Shown here one piece after another: positions 55,880 through 64,000 of a DNA stretch of 64,000 nucleotides. The notes under the pieces were generated by a model. The model worked only from the letters and a program-made list of their open reading frames with translations, had not been told where the DNA came from and did no database searches. How positions within the stretch are numbered: the first letter of the stretch is position 1; every line of letters begins with the position of its first letter. The stretch is from the NCBI GenBank assembly GCA_944548615.1, contig OX155965.1, positions 23,488,256 through 23,552,255 of the forward strand, read 5' to 3'. Source of the stretch: Micropterix aruncella (lineage: Eukaryota; Arthropoda; Insecta; Lepidoptera; Micropterigidae). Both the position numbers and the translations under genes were made by a program.

Positions 55880-57440
55880 ATGAGTTTTTGGCAACCCTTT
55901 TACTCCGGCGACATGCATGTGGCGCTAATAGCATTGTCCGGCCAAACGAATAGCAATTTATATGGCCATCCATACCAACATTGATAATGAATGTTTTTTA
56001 TATAGGACTGACTGATTATAAAACGCAACAATTTAAGCGATCATAACAATAATAACATTCAATTATTAGTGCCATCTATCGCATTTTTCATCTTGGTTGA
56101 TTACATTACAGAAGATTTAATACGCAGATTAGAGTGCCATATATCAGTCTATCTGAACATTTTATTTTATTTTATTTTATTCGGGAAACAGATTTAAAAA
56201 TTCGTTACATTATTATTTTATTACGAGAGGAGATACCGTATAGGCGAGTTTATAGCGCGATCTATAGGACGCCACCATACTGCTAACCCCCAAAAACTCT
56301 GCCATATTGAACATGAGAGAAGATTAATCAATATTTGGAACTATTCATCTATACGTTGCGTTTCGTAGTATAATCCTAGCTGCCAAAACGTACTGTGGCA
56401 TTGAGCAATCTACTATCCTATATTGGCCTATATAATCAATGATACTATTATGATACGTAAATGATACGAATAAGATTCATATTTTATTTTATTAGCATTA
56501 AGTACGTTCATCTTTTTATGTAAATATTATTAAGGGGGTGGCTTTCTGTACCGACTAATCCTTACTAATGTAGCAGATAATGCAGCAGATATATTATAAT
56601 ATGGTCAAAATGGCCACTAAAGTTGCACTGAAAGTCACCCTATCATAATCTCCAGCAGGTAAGCCTTAGGCTTGGCTGGATTTTATACAAAGCTGTATTT
56701 AAAAAAATGGTTATTAAATAAAAAATATATATACCGCTTTAAAAGAAGTACATAGGGCACTATCGCTCGAAACTTGTTCCGCATGAAATCATCTGATCAG
56801 ACGATCTGCTACGTACGACTATGTACTGGTGGAGCTGAAGGAGTGGAAAAAACGATGAAAAGACGATCGACGAAAAAGGCGATCGCAAACTGATCCGCTG
56901 TGTATACCTTATTTCTTCTAAGCGTATTATAACAGTTTGGGATATAAAAATATTTTTTATTTAGATAAGTATTTACCTATATTAGATATTTCTAACTTCC
57001 TTCAAAATACCTACTTTTAGGATTCAGTACCAAAGTCTACAAAAGAAACCCTATTTTTGGATTTCGCTGTCTAGGTATGTCACCGGTCATTCTAAATGTA
57101 TCGACATGAAGTTCGACATGGTTATAGAATATGCTTGCTAACACCATTGATTATCTAGGGTATTAGATTGATCCATGCCATAGTACGTTTTGGAAATGCT
57201 TCTGCGCTGGCGACATGCAGGTGGCGCTGATAGTATTGTCCGGCGAAACTAATAGCAATTTATTTGACCAACTACATTGATAATGAATATTTTTATAAAG
57301 GACTAGAAAATGTAATAGGGCCTAAAATATAATAGGTATAATCCTTATTTATAAAGGACTATAACATGTAAGAAAAGACTATAACATTACATTTAATACA
57401 TGATAACAATGATAACATTAAGTTATTAGTGCCATCTATA
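55880..57440. repeat. pair of direct repeats ~1.3 kb apart
   Basis: A ~220-bp block with GCGACATGCATGTGGCGCT, ATTGTCCGGCCAAACGAATA and TTATTAGTGCCATCTAT at 55900-56110 recurs at 57205-57440. The DNA between has no recognisable gene. Confidence 0.7.
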
Positions 57441-57654
57441 GTATGTTTATATAGGCTTATTACAAAAATAATACGGAGTTTGCCTAATTATTATGAATTG
57501 AACCTGTATAGCAAATTTGAAAGTGCATAATTATTATGAATAGAAACCTGTATAGCAAATTTAAATTGACATTCTTATGTAAATAATATTAAAATAATAA
57601 AAGCTGTAATTCAAAAAATATATTGATTTATCCTAACTTAGGATACCGCATTTA

Positions 57655-57720
57655 GTACATATTATTATATACATACATATATACATACACATACACATAC
57701 GCATACGCATACATACAGAA
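57655..57720. repeat. ACATAC-type simple repeat
   Basis: Imperfect tandem ATACATAC/ACATACGCAT units. Confidence 0.85.
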
Positions 57721-57834
57721 ACCACAAATATTTCATTAAAAAAACTAATAAAAATAATTATAAATACAATAGTTCATTTTTAAATACATTTACTTCTTTT
57801 TTTTATATTTTTTTTGTTGGGGTCATTTGTATTG

Positions 57835-58140
57835 CCAGCTTCACAGACGCGAGGGCCCGATGCAACGGGGGCGCCGTTCGCGCGAAGGCGAAGGGAGTTT
57901 AGGGTAGAGTACCTCCACCCCTCGGGTCGGGTCGGTTGCCTAGGCAACGCGCCCCCTCGGCTTCCCCCACCCACCCACGGGCGCGAGACGGTCCGAGCCG
58001 ATGCCTCCCGGACCCGACCCAACACTCACCCGACACCCCCCACGCGTGTACCACCTATTTTTTACTTTTTCACCGAATTCACAGCCGCCATTACTCAATT
58101 CAAACCCTTCACACTGTGTAAAGTGCGTTGTTTTAACAGG
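57835..58140. promoter_or_regulatory. CpG-rich island, candidate promoter
   Basis: A GC-rich block (57840-58040) bordered by AT-rich DNA, containing a perfect X-box palindrome (next entry). It lies about 3.3 kb upstream of the zinc-finger exons and in a position suited to be their promoter or 5' non-coding exon. A TTTTAACAGGTGACC sequence at 58131 could serve as acceptor or donor. Direction is not fixed by the sequence. Confidence 0.5.
57935..57948. promoter_or_regulatory. RFX X-box palindrome
   Basis: GTTGCCTAGGCAAC is a perfect 14-bp palindrome and an ideal match to the X-box bound by RFX winged-helix factors (RYYNYY, spacer, RRNRAC). In animals such sites are common in promoters of ciliary and sensory-neuron genes. 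Its placement inside a CpG-rich island adds weight. Confidence 0.65.
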
Positions 58141-58429
58141 TGACCTACCTGCTTTTACTCGTGACCGACTATAATAAGTGTGCTATAGTGTTGTGTTATA
58201 TATACGTGTAGTGTGTAGCCGCCGCTGCTCTTCCGCCTCTCATTCTCGTTATAAAGGTACGCATAAACGAGACGGTACCCTAATGTAACGCATGCGCAAT
58301 ATGAAAATCCGACATATCTAGTTGTTCCACGTATTTTTTGTATTTCAATCCGTTTTTTATATAATAAAAAAATGATACTGGCCGCTACGCAAATTGACAT
58401 CCTAAAAAAACATCAACATCCGGCCGGCT

Positions 58430-58690
58430 GTCAAAAATCGAAAAGTCAAATCAAAACAAATAAACAAAATGGGCGCCGCCGCCGAAATCTTCATTTCGAA
58501 AAATGCCTGTAGAAGTGCGGCAAAACATGAGATTCACATGCTGTGAGTCGTGTTTTGTGTACTCTGACGAGAGGGCGCGGCGATTCATCGAAATTTCCAT
58601 ACAATAAACGCGGCGTGATGTGACGTTTCGACGTTGAAACGTTCGCTACTCTTCGGTACATGTTGGATTTATTGAGCAAAGGCAAATCGG
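58430..58690. promoter_or_regulatory. candidate promoter or 5' exon region
   Basis: Locally CpG-richer DNA with ACAAAATGGGCGCCGCCGCC at about 58465, a YY1-like/start-codon-like context that opens only a 25-codon frame. CGTTTCGACGTTGAAACG (58623-58640) is a short imperfect palindrome. Could be part of the 5' region of the right-hand gene; weak evidence. Confidence 0.3.
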
Positions 58691-58911
58691 GAGATTATGT
58701 GTTTTTGGTGTTTGTTTTTATTTTTCTGCAATTGCCGTAATGTTATGTAGTAGAACATCTATCTTATGTTGCCTTCCGTTTACAGCTGATTTGGTTGCTC
58801 CTACAGGCTTATTAGGGAACGTCGCTTCTTACAGTTGGAGCCCGGGGCACATACCCCTGTACTGAATATGCTCTCATGAGTGACTTCCCCCGAATACTCA
58901 GTTTGGAATTA

Positions 58912-59308
58912 TTGCAGAATAGGAACCTTTCTCAGAAATTGAAAAAATAAAGAAATACTACTAGATGCGATCATTGTAATGCTAAATTTGAAAGAAAAAA
59001 GCTTCGGACGCGTAAAATTTCAAGACAAAATTTACATACAAAAGAAAAAAAAAGGTTTTTTCAACTCAGTTTTTACGATTGTTTTAAAAAAAAACTAATT
59101 AACCGAACGCCAAATAGGTGTTTATGTATTATTTTTAAAAAAACTAACTACCTACCGAAATGTATGGGTTTGACGCTTTTTTGAATGCCTATATCTCGCT
59201 TATTTATTGAGCCAGAATAAAGACTATTGCAGATTCTGAATCAGCGTGGTGATTATAGTCGGGTGACGTTAAAAAATCAACAATTTAGAAGAGGTTCCTA
59301 TACTGCAA
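58912..59308. mobile_element. TIR element (MITE), 397 bp, TA duplication
   Basis: Ends TTGCAGAATAGGAACC (left) and TTGCAGTATAGGAACC (right, reverse complement) match at 15 of 16 bases. TA flanks at 58910-58911 and 59309-59310. No coding frame. The interior shares AATGCCTATATCTCG and GTGACGTTAAAAAATCAACA with 19.7 kb. TA duplication suggests mobilisation by a Tc1/mariner-type transposase. Confidence 0.8.
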
Positions 59309-59689
59309 TAATACCATCAGTTTTCCTGTCTCAAAAGCTTTCAAAGAAAGCAAACTGTCATAATCTGTCAGTTACAATAAAGATTTGTTGTAATTTCCAC
59401 TGAATTTTTGTATTGGTTGCTAACTAATCTAAAAACAAAACGTTACATCTCCAGGAAAGTCAGTTGTACAATTTTATGGCAAATTTACACTTTGTTGTAT
59501 AAAATTTTAGAACTGATAATGTTGATTTGTAAATAATAATGGAAATTTAGTTGCTTTGTTGAATTTAGTTAAATTTGCCAAATGAAAAAGAGAAAAGGAA
59601 CTCTGGTCGCAATATGGAAGTTGACGCCATCAATTATAAAGATTTTTTGGTAGCTTGATATACTTTACCTTGTTTTTCTTGTTGTTGTT

Positions 59690-60072
59690 TTGACTTGTTT
59701 TTCTTCCATGACAATGCTCACACAGCCTTCATTTTGCCAGTTTTTGGCTAAAAATAGCACGACTCCTATGCCCCACGCCCCTATTCACCTGATCTTGCTC
59801 CATGAGACTTTTCTTTGAATCCACGAATGAAGAGGGACATGAAAGGATATCGCTTTATCGATTTAGAAGAGGTGAAGGAAAAATCGACACAGGAGCTCGC
59901 AGCCGTACAAACTAGTTCGAAAAATGTTTCCAACGATGGAATCATTGATTAGATAGGTGTATAAAGTTAGATGGAGAGTATAATGGAGGTGTTAAGGTTG
60001 ATTTGTAAAAATTAATAAAATACAGGTTTTTTTAAGAAATTCTGTTACTTTTGGGTGCCCCCTCATATTTGG
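59690..60072 (+). pseudogene. mariner transposase C-terminal remnant with 3' end
   Basis: Reads FFHDNAHTAFILPVFG, then after stops YAPRPYSPDLAP and RMKRDMKGYRFIDLEEVKEK with STQELAAVQTSSKNV. These are the HDN and SPDLAP catalytic regions and C-terminus of a mariner. It ends with TTACTTTTGGGTGCCCCCTC, probably the 3' TIR. Different in sequence from the two other mariners in the window. Confidence 0.8.
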
Positions 60073-60394
60073 CAGTAGGTTAGGTTAAATTTTTAGAAAA
60101 CCGAAATAAAAACCTTAAAAAAAAACCCTGATTTTCTATCAGATTTAGCATTAAAATGATCAAATTTAGGAGTGTGTTTTTTTTTGTTGTTAAAAATAGG
60201 CAATTTAGCAACACCTTCCAAAAATAATTTTAACTCAGGAAAATCGTATTTTACAATAAAAAGGAATTAAAATTGCACATATTTCAAAACCATATGTACG
60301 CTTCATTAAAAATAAAATTTAAAAACTAGCAAAACTCAGAAATGCTTATCATTAAGAAATTAATAGCTGGAAAATTTGGAAAATACGAGAAAAG

Positions 60395-60755
60395 GCAAAA
60401 AAGTCCGCAATAGATTCAAACTGAATCACCGCTAAATATACAGCCGGTAGAGGTCGCGCAAACGACTTCAAACCCGTAACCAGTCGGGAGGTTGGAGGTA
60501 TCCTGATGGTTAATTCCAGACGTAGATATCCTTCCAAAATTGGTAGTCAGGAGGCGAGGCTGCCCGCTGGTGACCTTTCCCAGTGCCTCGCCGTAAGGCG
60601 TTGGCCTCTGAAAGGCATATTTGCTTGGCTAGACGGTAGATTTGTATTCGTCTTTAAGTCTTCTACGCTCACCTCTCGGGAGATAGAATGATCATTATCG
60701 TTAAAAACTTTCTGAGGTGACGGGTTCACCCGTTGTAGTTGATACCTCTAATTGT
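60395..60755 (-). repeat. GC-B fragment, minus
   Basis: GTCCGCAATAGATTCAAACT, GAGGTATCCTGATGGTTAAT, GTGCCTCGCCGTAAGGCGTT and CCGTTGTAGTTGATACC match 23000-23260 and its relatives. It runs directly into repeat L. Confidence 0.75.
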
Positions 60756-61211
60756 GTGTGTGTTTATTCCTCCACGATAGTCCTTGAACGCTTCATCCAA
60801 TTGAGCTGAAATTTGACATGCAGACATCATTTGGTGATGGTAAGAGTTAGAAGGTTGCGGTTGAAATCAGTCCACCAGGGGGCGCACCAGTCATATTTAA
60901 ACCTCGAAATATTGGACTCGGACAGAGACTTGAAATTTGGTAAACAGATGCCTTGTTGGACCGAAATCATGTTGTGATTTTTCGGTTGGAAAATACACTA
61001 ATAGTATTAAAATCCAGCCGTACATTTTAATCAATTATTAACGTCGAATTGCCCAAGGCTAGCCAAGAAACAAACCCCACCGCTAGAGGCAGTTGTGTTA
61101 CAAAACTCAAATGGATTCGTCCGCCGGCCGAGAGATGGCGCTCATCGATTTTATTAATTAATATTTAAATAAAATCAGTCGGTAAAATCAGAGTGACACA
61201 ACCGATTTTCT
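60755..61211 (+). repeat. longest L+M repeat copy
   Basis: The L blocks (TGTTTATTCCTCCACGATAG, CAGTCCACCAGGGGGCGCAC, ATATTGGACTCGGACAGAG, ATCATGTTGTGATTTTTCGG) continue without break into M in reverse (CAAGGCTAGCCAAGAAAC, CCGCCGGCCGAGAGATGGCG, GACACAACCGATTTT). This copy shows that L and M form one element. It ends 12 bp before the acceptor of the first coding exon. Confidence 0.75.
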
Positions 61212-61223
61212 TTTCTCGTGCAG

Positions 61224-61441
61224 GTTTCACCGGCTTTTCGATGAAGGCATTAGTGGATAGTCGCCGCAAAGCGATTATCAGCTGATATGGAAGTGATGAT
61301 GCCAGCAACGGGAGTACACCTGACCATGGATTGTGAGGACATGTTCAAGGAGATCACCAAGAAGCTGTATGGAGAGGAAGGCGTGCTCGAGTTCCAGACC
61401 ATCGACAGGAGTATCCTAGCTGCCGAGAGACACGTTAACAG
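61224..61441 (+). CDS. zinc-finger gene, first coding exon
   Basis: The acceptor TTTTCTCGTGCAG ends at 61223. The start codon is ATG at 61287: an in-frame TAG at 61251-61253 rules out an upstream start, and the context GAT-ATG-G is favourable. The exon encodes 51 codons plus two bases (MEVMMPATGVHLTMDCEDMF, then KLYGEEGVLEFQTI and AAERHVN) and ends AACAG before the donor GTACAC. The residual phase 2 fits the next exon exactly. A 14-codon upstream frame (ATG 61241) ends with TGA one base before the main ATG. The protein start has no known domain; it is acidic and well-formed in codon use, unlike the surrounding repeats. Gene identity unknown. Confidence 0.8.
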
Positions 61442-61734
61442 GTACACTTTATTCTTTTTTATGATCAGACATACTGAATGAGAACTTTACACATACCATC
61501 GATATATCAGCCTAGATATGACGTCAGGTTCAAATTAGTTGGATCATAACCGTTGCGCGTAAAACATGTGACAGAGAGAAAGCAATAGGTACATATGCGA
61601 GAGAAAAGCACGCCAATATTCTTTGCAGGATCACTCACACCGGAAAGTACTGGCGGAGATCCATATTGGTATTGAAGTGGTCATTTTCGTCCGCGAAAGG
61701 CCTATCTAGGCCCTTATATATTGATAATACATAC

Positions 61735-62200
61735 ATATTTGTTAAAATTTCAATTTGTGCCAAAGCTCTCACTAGAAAATAAAATAGCAGTGTACAACTG
61801 TATCCTGAAGCCCATTTGGACCTATGGATTACAGCTATGGGGCACAGCAGCCAATTCCAATGTAGAGATCCTTTTAACGATTCCAAAACAAGATGCTGAG
61901 AATTATAGTTGATGCACCAAGGTATGTCACGAACGACCGTCTACATCATGACCTGATGGCATGAAACATCCCTTGATAATCTACAAATTAAAGTGTGGCA
62001 TTATTGGTGCAGCTTCCTACAACAGTTTTAAAAACAGACTCGACACCTTCACAAATAACAAAAAAAAATCAAAGTGCACCACCACTCCAAACTTCGATGT
62101 GCACGCATCAGCTTTAACCCTTCAGGCCTCGGCCCCTCAGCCGATTGACAAGTTGATGTCCCACAAATTTTAGTAAAAATTAGTAAAAAAATTGAATGTC
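61735..62200 (+). pseudogene. jockey-like LINE RT tail in intron
   Basis: Reads PKLSLENKIAVYNCILKPIW, TYGLQLWGTAANSNVEIL, then after frameshifts near 61885 and 61960 a tail with HPLIIYKLKCGIIGAASYNS. KPIWTYGLQLWG is a hallmark of jockey-clade RT C-termini. It is on the same strand as the host gene and truncated at both coding ends. Confidence 0.8.
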
Positions 62201-62786
62201 TCACCAAAAACATTAATTACTGCCAAACCACTGTACCCATAATTAAAATGAAACATATTAACATAATAAAACATAATAAAATTAAACAAATTAAATTAAA
62301 ATAAAATTAAAACGGGCCAGTCACGTTGAATCAGTTTGTGGCCGATATCGGCCAATCGGGGCTTGAGGGGTTAAGCTGCTAGCGTATCTAAGGACTAATA
62401 ATAATAATAAATGAGTTAAGGAAGTAGCACTTAAACTCATCAATAAGGTGCTGCAAATGGTTTGTTTCTTAATATCGCTATCATCAAAAACCTCCATAGA
62501 GCGCGTTTTTTCTGATATTGTCTATAATTTGGAAAAAAAGTAGTAAATGCACGGTTCTGCTAAAAGTATAACTTTCCAACTGTAACTTTTCAGTATACAC
62601 TATGATGGCTTGGAATACCCCCCTTGGAATTGTCTTCACTCCTCCCTTAGGAGGCGCCCCCTTTAAAACTCAAACCTCCCTTTTAAAACTCAATGCCTTT
62701 CAATGCCTCAATGCCTTAACGACTCATTGACACAATTCAATGACTCAATGCCTCAATGAGTCTTTTTGAATATTCAAGCTTTTTAT
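62201..62786. other. intronic DNA, no feature seen
   Basis: Includes tandem CAATGCCTCAATG-like units at about 62690-62760. Otherwise unremarkable. Confidence 0.45.
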
Positions 62787-62788
62787 TA

Positions 62789-63657
62789 CAAGGGTCATTT
62801 GACAAGTTTCTGGCCTTTTTAAGAAAAACATATAATTAGAAGCAAAACAAAATTTGTTTCTCGACGATGTCTCCCTGCAACTCAATAGATTTGGTCCAAA
62901 GTTTCTTCCATCCTTTTAAACCGCCAGAAAAAATGGATTGTGTAAACCTAAAATATACTGGTTTACAGCGTTTTTTGTCTTATATTTTTCCCCCCGAGAT
63001 ATTTTTTCAAATTAGGAAACGGGCAAAGTCGCTGGGAGCTAGATCTGGCGAATAGGATGGGTGCGGAAGGAATTCAAACTGACGCGACACTCGCGCGACA
63101 TGTCCGTCTGTATACGCTTTTGGTCGATCATCAACTAGCGCGGCACCCAGCGCGCAAATAATTTTGTCATAGACATACTTGCGCACCCTGTCTGATGATA
63201 TCCCACAAGATTCAGCAATATCATTACCAGTCAATTGTAGATCATCCATCACAGTTTGATGCATTAATCGACCATTTCGTCAGTTGTAGCGGTTTTCAAG
63301 CACCCGGAACGTTCCTCGTCTAAAATGCTTGTATGACCTCGTTTGTACTCCGCCACCCAATGTTTGACCGTTGTAAATGAAAGGGAAGCTTCACCGGATA
63401 CAAATTGTAGGTCATCTTTTAGTTCCGTGTCTTTTTCCCTTTCAAATGAAGGAATTTTATCACTGCGCAATACTCGATTTTCTCCATTGTTGGCAGACAA
63501 TGTCAGCTGAGTGCCATAGACAAAAAAATGATCAAAATCAAGACATTGATTTTTTACGGTTTACATATGTCAAGGCCATGTATCGGAAAGCAAAATATTT
63601 TTTTTTCCTACTGTTACCTTATGTGAATGGGGCCGGAAACTTTTCAAATGACCCTCG
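62789..63657 (-). mobile_element. mariner element, internally deleted, 869 bp
   Basis: TIRs of 27 bp: left CAAGGGTCATTTGACAAG…, right (reverse complement) CGAGGGTCATTTGAAAAG…, with three mismatches in 27. The TA target duplication is present on both sides (62787-62788, 63658-63659). Full mariners are about 1.3 kb, so roughly a third is missing. It lies 28 bp from the acceptor of the next host exon. Confidence 0.93.
63007..63500 (-). pseudogene. mariner transposase, deleted
   Basis: The N-terminal part (63500-63264) reads LQFVSGEASLSFTTVKHWVA and EYKRGHTSILDEERSGCLKT, the mariner helix-turn-helix and linker. A second frame (63264-63007) continues LTGNDIAESCGISSDRVRKY. It then jumps to the C-terminal PSYSPDLAPSDFARFLI, so the first two catalytic aspartate regions are deleted. 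The two frames abut at 63264 with a one-base shift. It cannot encode active transposase but could still bind ends. Confidence 0.85.
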
Positions 63658-63687
63658 TAGTAATGGTTTTTGTTTTAATTTTAACAG

Positions 63688-63938
63688 TATCGATTACGAG
63701 ATCGACACGGCCATGCTTAAACCGGAGGACCACATCACAGCCTTCGGACTGGCAGCCCTCATGCAGAACGGCTTCCCGCCGCCTGGAATCTTAAACGCCA
63801 ACTTTCAACCTAAGATCAACCCTGCCGCCGAAGACAAGTGGACCGCCAGCGAAGAATCGCTGCAGTGGAGTCAATCCAAGATTGCCAGCTACAACCCCGC
63901 ACAGAAGTTATTCAAATGCTCCGAGTGCGAATGTGTGG
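63688..63938 (+). CDS. zinc-finger gene, second coding exon
   Basis: Starts after TTTTAACAG in phase 2 and encodes 84 residues: IDYEIDTAMLKPEDHITAFG, LAALMQNGFPPPGILNANFQ, KINPAAEDKWTASEESLQWS, then NPAQKLFKCSECECVG. The CSEC at the end is the C-x2-C half of a C2H2 zinc finger. The exon ends at 63938 before the donor GTTAGT (phase 1). The direct read-through would meet TAG at 63941, consistent with an intron there. Composition and codon use are those of a conserved host gene. The rest of the protein, including the finger's histidines, lies beyond the window. Likely nuclear and DNA-binding, but identity is unknown. Confidence 0.82.
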
Positions 63939-64000
63939 GTTAGTAACCAAAATAAGTTTTACAGTTGGTTTTCTAATTGGGATCCGATGTTAAAAATACC

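Larger units (their letters stand above)
61442..63687 (+). other. intron of zinc-finger gene, transposon-filled
   Basis: Begins GTACAC and ends TTTTAATTTTAACAG, joining phase 2 to phase 2 and giving a serine codon (AG+T) at the junction. It contains a LINE remnant (61735-62200) and a complete mariner MITE-like copy (62789-63657). No competing acceptor that preserves the frame was seen. Confidence 0.8.

Overview
The window looks like intergenic and intronic DNA from an insect, most likely a moth or butterfly (Lepidoptera). It is AT-rich and eukaryotic, with sharply bounded CpG-rich islands, spliced coding signals, very long (AT)n tracts and a dense mosaic of LINEs, hAT, mariner and Tc1 remnants, Helitron-like elements with CTAG-type 3' ends, MITEs and tRNA-derived SINEs. 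The order-level assignment rests on recognising repeat styles common in lepidopteran genomes and is an inference.

Host genes are sparse. The clearest is at the right edge: two coding exons (61224-61441 and 63688-63938) whose splice phases agree and which lead into a C2H2-type zinc-finger motif. The protein is not identified. Its intron is filled with transposon remnants. CpG-rich islands at 20.9-21.3, 28.7-28.9, 40.2-40.4, 44.2-44.7 and 57.8-58.1 kb are candidate promoters or first exons. Those at 20.9 kb (minus) and 44.3 kb (plus) end in good splice donors. The 57.9 kb island carries a perfect palindromic RFX/X-box motif and lies about 3.3 kb upstream of the zinc-finger exons.

Most of the rest is mobile DNA. 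Several copies have ends that can be read directly: hAT-type elements with exact 8-bp target duplications (3188-3717, 8138-9022, 34295-35028), an internally deleted mariner with TIRs and TA duplication (62789-63657), Helitron-like elements (13838-14402 plus; 45931-47047 minus) and several TIR/MITE elements (36772-37164, 49909-50331, 51474-51753, 58912-59308). LINE remnants cover at least four groups: jockey/CR1-like RT copies (the best is an intact RT frame at 23573-25372), an RNase H plus zinc-knuckle tail (15.7-16.4 kb), and a restriction-like-endonuclease LINE tail (2.5-3.1 kb).

The least explained component is a moderately GC-rich, apparently non-coding repeat family (called GC-A and GC-B here) present at about ten places in both orientations and clustered at 21.3-23.3 and 38.2-40.1 kb. 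Other structures of note are a perfect 191-bp palindrome (35750-35940), a hairpin inside a hAT-type element (3286-3418), ~119-bp and ~175-bp tandem monomers inside or between dispersed repeats, an exact 80-bp tandem duplication and a ~10-bp minisatellite. No bacterial-type systems, CRISPR arrays, rRNA genes or intact tRNA genes were seen.
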